Assembly (NCBI GenBank): GCA_035561515.1 | Contig: DATMXP010000007.1 | Span: 396,947 to 460,946 of the forward strand | Direction: 5' to 3' | From: Terriglobales bacterium | GTDB lineage: Bacteria > Acidobacteriota > Terriglobia > Terriglobales > Acidobacteriaceae | DNA: 64,000 nucleotides | Part shown: piece by piece, positions 42,956-52,133 of the stretch | Position numbering within the stretch: position 1 is the stretch's first letter | Layout of the letters: each line of letters starts with the position of its first letter | The notes under the pieces: model-generated | Seen by the model: only the letters and a program-made list of their open reading frames with translations | Database searches by the model: none | Told to the model about the DNA's origin: nothing | Position numbers and translations under genes: made by a program

Positions 42956-45475
42956 CTACTCGTAGCGAAGCACGTCGGCAGGATCAACCCTGATGGCGTT
43001 CATCGCAGGCAGCAGGCTAGCCATCACCGCCACACTCGCCAGGATCAGCATCGACCCGATGAGCGACAGCGGATCTCCCGCACCAACCTCGTACAAGACG
43101 GTCTTCATCGCGTGCCCGCTGAGCAACGCAATGGGCACTCCGATCGCCACACCGGTCATGGCCAGAATCATCGCCCGCTTGACGATCCCCCCAAGAATCT
43201 GGGACCGCTGCGCACCTAAAGCCAGTCGGATGCCAATCTCCTTGGTTCGCTGCACCACCATGTACGACATCAAGCCATACAGTCCGACCGCCGCCAGCAC
43301 CAGCGCCAGCACGCCGAACATACCCGAAAGCCTTGCCAGCATCGACTCCTTGAACACCTCGCGGCTCGCGAGTTCATCGATCGTCTGCACTCCAACGACT
43401 GGCAGCCCGGGCGCGATTTCCTTCATGCGTTGCCGAACAGCGTCCGTAACCGCGCTCGGATCTCCGACGGTGCGAATCTCAAAGTTCAATATGGATATCG
43501 GGCTAATATTGTTGACCGCCATCGGCAAGTAGAACCGTCGCTCCACTTTGTCGCGAACGCTGTGGTCGCGTACATCCTTCACCACGCCCACAATTTCAAA
43601 AACGCGCTTAGTGCCGTCGTCTGCGGGAACGGTGATCTTGTGACCGATCGGATTCCTATTCCGGAAATAGAAGTTGGCGAAGGATTCATTCACGATCGTC
43701 ACAGGCGTTTTGCCTTCGTTATCGCGCTCATCGAAATCCCTGCCGAGTAGAAAACGTGCTCCGATCGTCTTGAAATAGCCAGCGCCAATGTTGTCGAAAG
43801 CGGCCTGCCGATCCGCATCTCCGTTCGCGGCAAACCCTTCGGCATCCATGGAAGTTCCAGATTCAGTTCCACTGAAGAGACCGTTCTCGGAAACGGCAGC
43901 CTGCTCTACGCCCGGAATCAACTTAATTGCCTGCGGAAGATCCTTGGCCATCTGTTTCAGACGGTCCTGGTCGTATCCCACGACCATTGGGTCGGTCTTC
44001 ATCACAATCAGACGCTCACGTGGATAGCCGAGATCAACGTCCTGCAGGTTGTAGAGGCTGCGAACGAGCAGGCCTGCCGCTGTGATCACCAGCATCGACA
44101 CCGCGAACTGCGCGGCGATCAGTAGATTGCCCACGGTGAAGACGCCTCTGGATCCGTGAGCGGCGGACACGCGATTTGTCTGCCCGAGGATTTGCGTCAA
44201 CTCGATTTTCGATGCCCGCAATGCCGGCACCAATCCAAACAGGAGTCCGGTGATGAGGCAAAGGGCTGCGGCGAACGCGAGCACATATCCATCTGGAGCG
44301 GTGTCGATGGCGATGCTGCTGAATCGCTGCGTCACCCATCGCAGCAAGAGGCGCGTTCCCCACTGGGCTACGGCAAGCCCGGCAAGACCGCCGATAAATG
44401 CCAGGAGTACGCTCTCGGTAATCAGTTGGCGGATTACACGCCAGGGCTTCGCGCCAATCGCTACCCGCAACGCAATCTCCCGCGTCCGTGACGATGATCT
44501 CGCCAGCAGCATGTTTGAGATATTCGTGCAGGCCATGACGAGCACCAGGCCGACAATGATCATCAGTAGCACCATCGGCCGCATCAACGCACTGCGCGAG
44601 GCCGAGAACCCTCGAAGCCCACTCTCCACCCTGATGTTTTCCTTCGGGATGTCGTCGAGATCCTGCTTCGAGAGCTTCGCAGCGTAATCACCCTTAAGCA
44701 TCTGCCGGAATTTCACATTGACGGCTGCCGCAGCCTGTTCGCGTGAAACACCCGGCTTCAGACGTGCCATTACCTGGAGCCACGAGATTCTGGGATCCTT
44801 CGTCCAGTCCGTGCCAGACACCAGTTGCGGTTGCATGCTCATCGGTATCCAGACGTCTTGCGATTCGGCTGAGATTTCGCCATCGAATCCTTCGCGAGCC
44901 ACACCGATGATCGTCACCGGATAGTTGCTCATGCGCACGGTTCTCCCGACAACCGAAGGATCTCCCGCGAACTGTCGAAGCCAGTAGTTGTGGCTGATGA
45001 CCGCCACCGGAGTGGGATTGTTCATGTCTGCTTCAGCGTCGCCGAAGAAGCGCCCAATCGCCGGAGTCACACCGAGAGTCGAGAAATACTTGCCAGTTAC
45101 GAAGCGACCGCGCGCGGGTTTTCCGGGATCGTTGGACTCGGTGGCCACCGTCAACCGGCGGATATCGCCCGCCGCATAGGCGCTGGAAAATACCTCCGGA
45201 ACATCGGACAAACCGGCATACAGCAGGTACGAGAAAACTTCGACACGCGGAGTGCCCGCGCTTCGGCCGTGCACATGGTTGGGGTCACCAAGGATGACAA
45301 GCGATTGAGGATCGGATACCGGCATCGGCCGCAGGAGGACGGCGTTGACGATCGTAAAAATGGCGGTGTTCGCGCCAATGGCAAGCGCCAAGGTGACGAC
45401 CGCTACAATCGTGAACCCCTTGTTCTTCAACAAGGTCCGAAATCCGAACTTCAGGTCTTGCCGCAACGTGTCCAT
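42956..45475 (-). CDS. Large FtsX/MacB-type ABC transporter permease
   Basis: 839 aa from ATG 45475 (GGGAGAATTC upstream), giving [20 protein letters not shown]; the frame is open 61 codons further without a leader. It has an N-terminal membrane helix ([20 protein letters not shown]), a MacB-type periplasmic core domain, and two FtsX domains, each with three or so helices (around residues 330-480 and 720-830); the C-terminus has [19 protein letters not shown]. This duplicated permease without an adjacent ATPase is abundant in acidobacteria. It probably moves lipids or drugs or transmits stress signals. The usual PadR regulator is not next to it, but a palindromic site is upstream. Confidence 0.9.
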   Translation of the reverse strand: MDTLRQDLKFGFRTLLKNKGFTIVAVVTLALAIGANTAIFTIVNAVLLRPMPVSDPQSLVILGDPNHVHGRSAGTPRVEVFSYLLYAGLSDVPEVFSSAYAAGDIRRLTVATESNDPGKPARGRFVTGKYFSTLGVTPAIGRFFGDAEADMNNPTPVAVISHNYWLRQFAGDPSVVGRTVRMSNYPVTIIGVAREGFDGEISAESQDVWIPMSMQPQLVSGTDWTKDPRISWLQVMARLKPGVSREQAAAAVNVKFRQMLKGDYAAKLSKQDLDDIPKENIRVESGLRGFSASRSALMRPMVLLMIIVGLVLVMACTNISNMLLARSSSRTREIALRVAIGAKPWRVIRQLITESVLLAFIGGLAGLAVAQWGTRLLLRWVTQRFSSIAIDTAPDGYVLAFAAALCLITGLLFGLVPALRASKIELTQILGQTNRVSAAHGSRGVFTVGNLLIAAQFAVSMLVITAAGLLVRSLYNLQDVDLGYPRERLIVMKTDPMVVGYDQDRLKQMAKDLPQAIKLIPGVEQAAVSENGLFSGTESGTSMDAEGFAANGDADRQAAFDNIGAGYFKTIGARFLLGRDFDERDNEGKTPVTIVNESFANFYFRNRNPIGHKITVPADDGTKRVFEIVGVVKDVRDHSVRDKVERRFYLPMAVNNISPISILNFEIRTVGDPSAVTDAVRQRMKEIAPGLPVVGVQTIDELASREVFKESMLARLSGMFGVLALVLAAVGLYGLMSYMVVQRTKEIGIRLALGAQRSQILGGIVKRAMILAMTGVAIGVPIALLSGHAMKTVLYEVGAGDPLSLIGSMLILASVAVMASLLPAMNAIRVDPADVLRYE

Positions 45476-45603
45476 GAATTCTCCCGTTCGTAGTCTACCC
45501 ACAAACTTAGCAATCGGAAGACACTTGCCGGGCCTTGTAAGCGATTGAAAAATCGTGGTGTAGCACCCAAAGTGGCTCGCGTTTTGTGCGTTGATGGGAC
45601 TAA

Positions 45604-45621
45604 GTGTTCGGAATCGAACAC
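45604..45621. promoter_or_regulatory. Perfect dyad upstream of the MacB-type permease gene
   Basis: GTGTTCG-GAAT-CGAACAC (45604-45621), 7-bp arms and 4-bp centre, in the 190-bp gap between the aminotransferase stop and the permease start. The terminator T-run of the aminotransferase adjoins it. It may be a repressor operator for the permease or a secondary hairpin. Confidence 0.45.
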
Positions 45622-45652
45622 GAAAAAAGCGCCGGTTCGGAACCGGCGCTTG
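45622..45652 (-). terminator. Rho-independent terminator after the aminotransferase
   Basis: On the minus strand, AAGCGCCGGTT pairs with AACCGGCGCTT over a three-base loop (45628-45651), followed by TTTTTTCG. Confidence 0.92.
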
Positions 45653-45668
45653 GGACAACGGCAGAGTA

Positions 45669-46865
45669 CTACAAGTTCTTGTTCACCCACTCCTCGACGC
45701 GATCCAGAGCCTTATTGATGTTCTCCATCGAGTTGGCAATCGAGAAGCGCAGGTATCCTTCGCCAAATGCGCCGAAGGCAGTGCCGGACAGCGCTGCGAC
45801 TCCGGCTTGATCGAGCAGTGCGTCAGCCAGTTTCTTCGACGGCCACCCGGTTTTCTGGATGTTCGGGAACATGTAGAAGGCGCCCTTCGGCTTTAAGCAG
45901 GAGAAGCCCTTGATCCGGTTGATGCGCTCATGGAACGCATCGCGGCGGCGCATGAACTCCTTATTCATCTTGTCGACCGAAGACTGATCGCCTTTCAGCG
46001 CTTCGATGCCCGCGACTTGAGTGAAACTCGCGGTGCAGGAGTTCGAGTTCGTCATCAGTCGCGAGATGTGCTGGGCAAGGTCGGTGCGCATGACGCCATA
46101 GCCCATGCGCCATCCCGTCATCGCGTACGTCTTGGAGAAGCCATCAAGCAGGATGGTCCGCTCCTTCCAATCCGGCAGCGACATGATCGAATGATGTTCG
46201 CCTTCAAACAGCAAACGGCTGTAGATCTCGTCGGCGAGCACCATGATGTCGCGGTCGCCTATGGCGTCGGCAATCGCCTTGATGTCCTGCTTCTCAAGGA
46301 CACCGCCGGTCGGATTCTGCGGCGAGTTGATAATGATGAGCTTCGTTTTGTCGGTAATGAGCGACTTCAGCTCATTCACGTCTAGCCGGAACTGGAGTTC
46401 TTCTCTCAACTGAATCGGCACGGCCTTGGCACCGACGAAGTTGATCATCGACTCGTAAATCGGGAATCCGGGATTCGGATAGATAACCTCGTCGCCGACA
46501 TCGGCGAGAGCGAGGATGGAGTAGAAGATGATCGGCTTCCCACCGGGAACCACGACCACTTCGTCGGCAGTCGCCTTCACCCTGCGCGTGTCACTGACGT
46601 AGTTCGCGATCGTCTCGCGAAGGTCCGGCAGGCCGGCGGACGGCCCGTAGTGGGTCCATCCGCTGTGCAGTGCTTTGCTGGCGGCTTCAATGATGTTGGC
46701 TGGGGTGTCGAAGTCAGGCTCACCGATTTCAAGGTGAACGATGTCACGGCCCTGGCGCTCGAGGGCGCGGGCGCGGACCAGTACTTCGAACGCGGTCTCT
46801 GTACCCAGGCGCGACATCCGCTGGGCGAGGTGTAGTTCGTGCGTCACTTTTTCCATAAGAGGCAT
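45669..46865 (-). CDS. PLP-dependent aminotransferase (aspartate aminotransferase-like, class I)
   Basis: 398 aa. [16 protein letters not shown] near residue 43, the Asn-Pro motif [22 protein letters not shown] and the PLP lysine in [17 protein letters not shown] identify fold-type I subgroup I-gamma. Substrate could be aspartate, alanine or another amino acid; the sequence does not settle it. The start is ATG 46865 or the ATG three codons later; neither has a strong ribosome site. Promoter and CRP-like operator precede it. Confidence 0.9.
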   Translation of the reverse strand: MPLMEKVTHELHLAQRMSRLGTETAFEVLVRARALERQGRDIVHLEIGEPDFDTPANIIEAASKALHSGWTHYGPSAGLPDLRETIANYVSDTRRVKATADEVVVVPGGKPIIFYSILALADVGDEVIYPNPGFPIYESMINFVGAKAVPIQLREELQFRLDVNELKSLITDKTKLIIINSPQNPTGGVLEKQDIKAIADAIGDRDIMVLADEIYSRLLFEGEHHSIMSLPDWKERTILLDGFSKTYAMTGWRMGYGVMRTDLAQHISRLMTNSNSCTASFTQVAGIEALKGDQSSVDKMNKEFMRRRDAFHERINRIKGFSCLKPKGAFYMFPNIQKTGWPSKKLADALLDQAGVAALSGTAFGAFGEGYLRFSIANSMENINKALDRVEEWVNKNL

Positions 46866-46879
46866 TTTGAAGCCCGCCT

Positions 46880-46962
46880 ATTATAAGCATTTGCGCATAG
46901 GCGCATAAGTTCAGCTTTGAGTCTGAACTGCCATGTCAACAAATGCTGTGACGCAAATCACG
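46880..46962 (-). promoter_or_regulatory. Aminotransferase promoter with CRP/FNR-like operator
   Basis: On the minus strand TATAAT lies at 46885-46880, with two TATGCGC repeats just upstream. A dyad TGTGACGCAAATCACG lies at 46947-46962 (plus-strand reading), matching TGTGA-N6-TCACA at nine of ten positions. Its centre would be near -81.5 from the likely start, a class I activator distance. It shares GTGACGCA-N-ATCAC with the icd site. Confidence 0.55.
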
Positions 46963-47030
46963 CGAGTTTTGCTGGTGTTAGGGCGATTTTCCCAGGTTGG
47001 ACCCGAAACCCGAAGATGGCCCAAGCGACG

Positions 47031-48035
47031 TTATTCCGTAACGTTCTCTTCGTGCTTGGCCCTGAACACGCGTTCCACTGAGTACGACGCCTGGGGCACC
47101 ACCTGGTGGTAGTGCCGGACGTGCATTTCCCCGAGCAAGCCGATTGCGAGTAACTGAACTCCGGCGATGATCATCACGCCCGCAAACAGCATCAACGGCC
47201 CGTGTGCCTGGACGACGTCGAACTGGAAGTTGAGGATCTTACGAGCGGCCAGCCACAGTCCTATGCCGCCACCGAGCAGGATTCCGAGAACGCCGATTCG
47301 CCCGAAGAAGTGCAACGGACGTTGAAGATACTTCAGCAGGAACCGAATGGTGATGAGATCGAAGAACACCCGGATCGTGCGACCGATTCCGTAATGCGAA
47401 GCTCCCTTTTCACGGTTGACGTTCTTGATCGGGATCTCGCAGATCGATGCCCCGACTGAAGATGCCAGCGCCGGAATGAACCGGTGCATCTCGCCGTAAA
47501 GAGGAACCTGCGACAGCACGTCGCGGCGATAGGCTTTGAACGTGGTACCGAAGTCGTGAATATCCACGCCGCTAAGCTTGGCCATCGCCCAGTTCGCAGC
47601 CCTCGACGGGATGCGGCGCAACCAGAGATTATCGATGCGGACCTTGCGCCAACCGCTGACCACGTCGTAGCCCTCGTGGATCTTCTCAACGAAGAGCGGA
47701 ATGTCAGCCGGATCATGCTGAAGGTCGCCATCCATCGCGATGACGTATTCGCCCCTGGCGTGATCGAATCCGGCGGCGAGCGCCGATGTCTGGCCGAAAT
47801 TACGGCGAAGCTTCACCAGCGTGACGCGGCTGTCTACCAGCGCAATCTGGCTCAGCAACTCGAACGTATGATCCTTGCTGCCGTCATCAACAAACACCAG
47901 TTCGAACGATTCCCCGGTGCCCTCCATGACGGCCTTCAGGCGGTCGTAGAGCTCGGTGACACTATCTTCTTCGTTGTGGAAAGGGACTACGATGGAGTAC
48001 TTCAGCACCAGATGATTATAAACGCGCGAGCACAT
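47031..48035 (-). CDS. Family 2 glycosyltransferase with membrane anchor (GtrB/DPM1-like)
   Basis: 334 aa. The GT-A domain begins LKYSIVVPFHNEEDSVTELY and includes FVDDGSKDHTFELL, AGFDHARGEYVIAMDGDLQHDP (the DxD region) and HRFIPALASSVGASICEIPI; two C-terminal membrane helices lie about 240-305. This layout is that of undecaprenyl-phosphate glycosyltransferases which load a sugar on a lipid carrier for envelope modification. Start ATG 48035 is taken; a GTG at 48008 would remove nine residues. It is divergent from the FecR-like gene with a 62-bp gap. Confidence 0.88.
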   Translation of the reverse strand: MCSRVYNHLVLKYSIVVPFHNEEDSVTELYDRLKAVMEGTGESFELVFVDDGSKDHTFELLSQIALVDSRVTLVKLRRNFGQTSALAAGFDHARGEYVIAMDGDLQHDPADIPLFVEKIHEGYDVVSGWRKVRIDNLWLRRIPSRAANWAMAKLSGVDIHDFGTTFKAYRRDVLSQVPLYGEMHRFIPALASSVGASICEIPIKNVNREKGASHYGIGRTIRVFFDLITIRFLLKYLQRPLHFFGRIGVLGILLGGGIGLWLAARKILNFQFDVVQAHGPLMLFAGVMIIAGVQLLAIGLLGEMHVRHYHQVVPQASYSVERVFRAKHEENVTE

Positions 48036-48097
48036 CTTGCTCTAAGCGCTTCCCAGTAACCCTGAACATTCGATATAGTTTGGGCACTATAAGGCAT

Positions 48098-48703
48098 GTG
48101 GGGTGCCCGTTGGGTCAATTGAGTTTTCTGTCGCTGGTTTGCTGTGTATTTCTGTCTTCCACTGCTTTGCTTGCCGAGACGCCCGTGGGTGCCGTGAAAT
48201 CGGTTCGCTTGAACGCCTTTGTGGAACGCGGTTCGAACGAAACACCGGTTGAATGGCGACACCAGTTTGTGTCTGGTGACACAATCCGAACCGATGCGAA
48301 TGGGCGGATGAGTCTGACGGTTGGCAACTCCACCGTCTCACTGGGAGAGTCGACCGAACTGCGGATACTGGGCTCCGATCGACTTCAACTGCTCCGTGGC
48401 AGCATGCGGATGTCGACAGGCCCGAAGGTGGAAGTGGAAACGACACACGGCATCGTTTCGGCCGAGAAGGCCGATGTTGCCGTTCAGGTCAGCGAGACGG
48501 GAACACAGGTCGTCTGCATCGAAGGCCTCGCGGCATTGCGGAACTCAACCGGGCAGACGGAGTCGTGCCTGTCAGGTGAGTTGCTTGTAATGCGGCCCGG
48601 TACGGCTCCACGCCAGGCACAGTTGGCGGATTTCAGAACAGTCGCGCTTTGGAAGAACATCACCGATCCGGATCAAGCCCCCGAGTTTCAGCCATTCCCG
48701 TAA
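48098..48703 (+). CDS. Exported FecR-domain-like protein
   Basis: 201 aa if started at GTG 48098 (AAGG just upstream); TTG at 48080 or 48119 are alternatives. A hydrophobic leader (LSFLSLVCCVFLSSTALLA) precedes a beta-rich region: VEWRHQFVSGDTIRTDANG, RMSLTVGNSTVSLGESTEL and QLLRGSMRMSTGPKVEVETT, the FecR fold repeat pattern. The protein has a C-terminal cysteine pair (QVVCIEG, ESCLSGE). FecR proteins sense or scaffold in the periplasm; no sigma gene adjoins. It ends at a hairpin shared with the convergent lipoprotein gene. Confidence 0.75.
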   Translation: MGCPLGQLSFLSLVCCVFLSSTALLAETPVGAVKSVRLNAFVERGSNETPVEWRHQFVSGDTIRTDANGRMSLTVGNSTVSLGESTELRILGSDRLQLLRGSMRMSTGPKVEVETTHGIVSAEKADVAVQVSETGTQVVCIEGLAALRNSTGQTESCLSGELLVMRPGTAPRQAQLADFRTVALWKNITDPDQAPEFQPFP

Positions 48704-48708
48704 GAAGA

Positions 48709-48732
48709 TGGGGCGTTTAAGCAAACGCCCCT
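48709..48732. terminator. Hairpin between convergent FecR-like and propeller genes
   Basis: GGGGCGTTT (48710-48718) pairs with AAACGCCCC (48723-48731) around AAGC. No clear T-run. Likely a shared end structure for the two convergent genes. Confidence 0.6.
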
Positions 48733-48739
48733 GCATGCT

Positions 48740-49999
48740 TCAGAATTGGACCATCGCCGGGTCTTCCAGAGCGGTCGACACACCGGTTGATCCCACGTTC
48801 GTCAGCTTCCCTGACGAAGCATCACGTCTCAACACGGTGACGCTCCCCTGCACCGAACTCACGGTGTTGTTCACCACGAACACGTAGTCGCTCTGAACAA
48901 GTGGCCGATTGCCGCGCACGTCGGAAGGCATATCGAGGACCTGCACCTGGGTGAGTGTTCCGTCGCTTCCGAGCGAGTAGACGATCACGCTCTCCTGGTT
49001 TGGCACGGCTTCTTCATTCGTCAGCAGGTACAGGAACTTCCCTGAAGGATCGAAGTCCATGTACTTGGCGGTGCGGTTCTCGGTGGAAGCAGGCAAACCC
49101 ACTGAGGTTAGCGTTCCACCAGAGCCGATCGCATACAAGTTGATCACGCTGTTGTTCATGCCTGCGGTGGCAGCAAGAAACTTGCCCGAGGGATCCGCCG
49201 CAAGCGCGGAGGGGATGTTCGCACCCGTGAGCGTAATGGCATCTGCAGGCGTACCGAGCGAGCCATCAGCCGCCAGCGGAATGCGCCTGATGATCGGCGT
49301 TTGAAATCCGTCCTTCGGATTTCCGTTCTGGACTCCAACGAAGGCGAAGTTTCCGGCCAAAGCAAAGCCGAAGACTACGTCTCCCACTAACTGGGAATTC
49401 AGCAACGAAGGATTGCCGTTGTTCGTCGCAATGGCGTACACGGAACTCTGAGAAACGACGTAGAGGGTCTGACCGGAGGGAGACGTCTTCATCATCCGAA
49501 CGTCGGTGGCTGCGGTGCCGCCGCTCCCTAGAACCGCCGAACCCGATTTTGTCAGGTTCCCAGTCCCCTGGTCGGCGCGGTAGGCAAGTACCTGTGTATC
49601 GCTCGAACTCGGAGTATTGGTCGAGTAGACAACACTGCCTTGCGACGCGAGGACACCGCTGAGCGCTGTACCTGCCACAAGCGAAGAGTCCGAAATCTTC
49701 GTCAGCGATCCTGACGTCGGATCAAAACGGAAACCAAAAATGCTGCCTTGATCGATGTATGCCCCGACGTACAGGTATCTCGAGGAGGAACTTGATCCAC
49801 CACCGGAACCGCCGCTGCCACCGGAGTTTCCTCCGTTGCCTCCAGAGTTTCCGTTATTCGAGCCGCCCGGATTCGGATTTCCGGTGTTTGCACCTGTGTT
49901 GTTGGAATTGTTGCTGCCGCCGCAACCGATGAAATTCAGTATCGCGAGTAGCGCAAGGAACGCGAGAACCGGTCGCAACCGGAGATGACGCATGATCAT
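48740..49999 (-). CDS. Beta-propeller lipoprotein (lactonase-like)
   Basis: 419 aa from ATG 49999, seven bases after GAGG. The leader (HLRLRPVLAFLALLAILNFIGC) ends at a lipobox-like Cys, followed by a long Gly/Ser/Asn linker. The rest forms repeated YVGAYIDQGSIFGFRFDPTSG, LAYRADQGTGNLTKSG, DPSGKFLAATAGMN and DPSGKFLYLLTNEE blocks, which resemble seven-bladed 6-phosphogluconolactonase/YncE propellers. Enzyme residues could not be checked. A paralogue lies at 52134-53324 on the other side of the OmpA gene. Confidence 0.82.
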   Translation of the reverse strand: MIMRHLRLRPVLAFLALLAILNFIGCGGSNNSNNTGANTGNPNPGGSNNGNSGGNGGNSGGSGGSGGGSSSSSRYLYVGAYIDQGSIFGFRFDPTSGSLTKISDSSLVAGTALSGVLASQGSVVYSTNTPSSSDTQVLAYRADQGTGNLTKSGSAVLGSGGTAATDVRMMKTSPSGQTLYVVSQSSVYAIATNNGNPSLLNSQLVGDVVFGFALAGNFAFVGVQNGNPKDGFQTPIIRRIPLAADGSLGTPADAITLTGANIPSALAADPSGKFLAATAGMNNSVINLYAIGSGGTLTSVGLPASTENRTAKYMDFDPSGKFLYLLTNEEAVPNQESVIVYSLGSDGTLTQVQVLDMPSDVRGNRPLVQSDYVFVVNNTVSSVQGSVTVLRRDASSGKLTNVGSTGVSTALEDPAMVQF

Positions 50000-50159
50000 A
50001 GCCAAACCTCACTCCCCAACGGGGTGCTGCTCTCTACGATGTGCAGATACTCGCGGCGGTTCGCTCCGGCTTCCCACACTTTCAGACTGGGATGAATTTC
50101 AAAGGAAGTTGCCCGTGGGCACCTATCGACGGAGTTCATTGAATCAAGTCATGTGCTTA

Positions 50160-50247
50160 CGAATACGGGTCAACCCTAACTCCTTTCGGGCTATCTACTA
50201 GGAGGTACGGCGCATAACTTAATCGTTTAAAGAACAAAGGTGCCCCA
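50160..50247 (+). promoter_or_regulatory. Leader of the OmpA-like gene with orphan Shine-Dalgarno and hairpin
   Basis: A perfect AGGAGGT (50199-50205) is not followed by a start codon at useful spacing; the real gene starts at 50248 with its own AAAGGTG. CTCCT (50179-50183) can pair with the AGGAG, and GGGTCAACCC nearby is self-complementary. A structured leader is possible. Confidence 0.35.
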
Positions 50248-51984
50248 ATGCTGAAGCAGCGGATGCTTGCTCCCGTCTTCGCGCTGGCGCTCACGCTGCC
50301 CGTGTGCGCTCAGGACGTAAACAATAACCAGACACCTCAACCCGTCAACGATGCTCCTCTCGTGTATCGGGTGAACGTGGTGGAACGCGCGGCTCGGGCC
50401 GTCGATTACCGGCACCGAGGGAATGTTGACCTGCGGATTCTCGGAACTGACCTCATGCCGGATGCGGTGGGCTCGGCCGAAGTAAGGCCGCAGGCTGGGC
50501 GTATCAAGATCAATGCCAAGTTCGATCGTCTGAAGCCGCCCAGCACATTCGGTCCGCAATACCTGACCTACGTGCTTTGGGCGCTTACGCCCGAAGGCCG
50601 TCCGGTGAACCTCGGCGAAGTCGTACTCGACGGCAAAGATGACCATGACGCGAAGCTACAGGTCACCACGAACCTGCAGGCCTTCGGAATGATTGTTACC
50701 GCCGAACCGTACTACTCGGTTACTCGGCCCAGCAATGTGGTCGTGATGGAGAACCTGGTCGGCAAAGATAATGACGTGAATATCGAGCCGATCACGACTC
50801 ACTACGAGGCCCTGGACCGCGCGGAATACATTTCCGATATCAAGCCGGCAGAGCTTCCCTCTGCCAAAGCAGATCCTGATGTTCCTCAGAACTTGCTTCA
50901 GGCCCGAAATGCCGTGGCGATTGCCAAGGCAGCCGGCGCCGAACGGTACGCCGCGAGCGCAATGCAAAGCGCAGAGGATCTGTTGAACGGTGCTGAAAAC
51001 GACTACCGTCGCGACCACGACAGCAAGGACATTGCTACTCAGTCGCGCATGGCTGCCCAGCGCGCCGAGGACGCCAGGGTTATCGCTATCCGGACGAGGC
51101 TGCGGGAACAAGCCGCCGCAGAGCGTGCGGAGACTTTGCGCCGGGAACAGCAAGCCCGCGAAGAGGCGAAAGCCGAACAACTCCGCGCGCAGGAAGCTCA
51201 GCTCCAGGCACAGCGTGAGCAGGAACAGCGCCGCCAGGCTGAGCAGGAACGCTTGGCTGCGGAGCGTGCTCGATCTGAAGCAGAGTTGGCAGCGCAGCGA
51301 GCCGCGACGGAGCGTCAGCAGGCCGAACAGGCCCGTCAGGAAGCTCTGCAGCAACAGCAACTCTTAGCGCAGCAGGCGGAGCAGGCTCGACTTCAGGCGC
51401 AGCAGGCGGAGGATGCCCGTCGGCAGGCCGAGCTTCAGGCGCAGCAAACCCGCGAACGCCTGATGACACAGCTCAATTCCGTGCTGCAGACGCGTGAAAC
51501 TGCGCGCGGTCTGATCGTGAATATGTCGGACGTCCTGTTCGACCTGGACAAGGCCACTCTGAAACCTGGTGCTCGCGAGCGACTGGCCAAGGTGGCGGGC
51601 ATCGTGATGGCCTACCCCGATCTCAAGCTGGACGTAGGTGGCTTCACCGACAGCACCGGAACCGACAGCTATAACCAGAAGCTGTCGGAAGATCGCGCTA
51701 ACACCGTACGAGCATTCCTGGTCAGCCAGGGGGTTCCTGCGGAGAACATCACCTCGCAGGGATTTGGTGAATCGCAGCCGATCGCCTCGAACGATAACGC
51801 CGCGGGACGCCAGCTTAACCGTCGCGTGGAACTGTTGGTTTCCGGCGAGGCAATCGGAAGGACGAATCAGCAACAGCCGTTCAACGGCAACACTGAACCA
51901 GCGGCTTCGACTTCCGGCACAACTCCGACGCCCAGCACTCAGCCACAACAACCCGCGATTGCCTCGCCTTCGACCCCACGCTAG
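50248..51984 (+). CDS. Exported coiled-coil protein with C-terminal OmpA peptidoglycan-binding domain
   Basis: 578 aa. A signal peptide (MLKQRMLAPVFALALTLPVCA) is followed by a beta-rich domain (residues about 30-170), a DUF4398-like helix, then an extensive Ala/Gln/Glu/Arg coiled coil (about residues 230-420; many QAEQAR and REQ repeats). The OmpA-C domain has SDVLFDLDKATLKPGARERL, DVGGFTDSTGTDSYNQKLSE and GFGESQPIASND, including Asp and Arg residues for diaminopimelate. A Thr/Pro/Gln tail follows. It probably tethers the outer membrane to peptidoglycan across a long helical rod. Flanked by propeller lipoproteins. Confidence 0.88.
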   Translation: MLKQRMLAPVFALALTLPVCAQDVNNNQTPQPVNDAPLVYRVNVVERAARAVDYRHRGNVDLRILGTDLMPDAVGSAEVRPQAGRIKINAKFDRLKPPSTFGPQYLTYVLWALTPEGRPVNLGEVVLDGKDDHDAKLQVTTNLQAFGMIVTAEPYYSVTRPSNVVVMENLVGKDNDVNIEPITTHYEALDRAEYISDIKPAELPSAKADPDVPQNLLQARNAVAIAKAAGAERYAASAMQSAEDLLNGAENDYRRDHDSKDIATQSRMAAQRAEDARVIAIRTRLREQAAAERAETLRREQQAREEAKAEQLRAQEAQLQAQREQEQRRQAEQERLAAERARSEAELAAQRAATERQQAEQARQEALQQQQLLAQQAEQARLQAQQAEDARRQAELQAQQTRERLMTQLNSVLQTRETARGLIVNMSDVLFDLDKATLKPGARERLAKVAGIVMAYPDLKLDVGGFTDSTGTDSYNQKLSEDRANTVRAFLVSQGVPAENITSQGFGESQPIASNDNAAGRQLNRRVELLVSGEAIGRTNQQQPFNGNTEPAASTSGTTPTPSTQPQQPAIASPSTPR

Positions 51985-52008
51985 AAGCGAAGACAATCCG
52001 CGAACGCT

Positions 52009-52046
52009 AAGGCCGGTCTCGGCATGAGATCGGCCTTTTTTTTTAC
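52009..52046 (+). terminator. Rho-independent terminator after the OmpA-like gene
   Basis: AAGGCCGGTCTC (52009-52020) pairs with GAGATCGGCCTT (52026-52037, one mismatch/wobble), then a run of T. It lies about 25 bp after the stop. Confidence 0.93.
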
Positions 52047-52133
52047 CTAAGTAAAGAATGCGCCGAGTCTCTGCCCAACCTGGACCAAGCCCATTTCATC
52101 CATTGTTAAGCAAGCTAAAAAGTTGAGGGCCCG

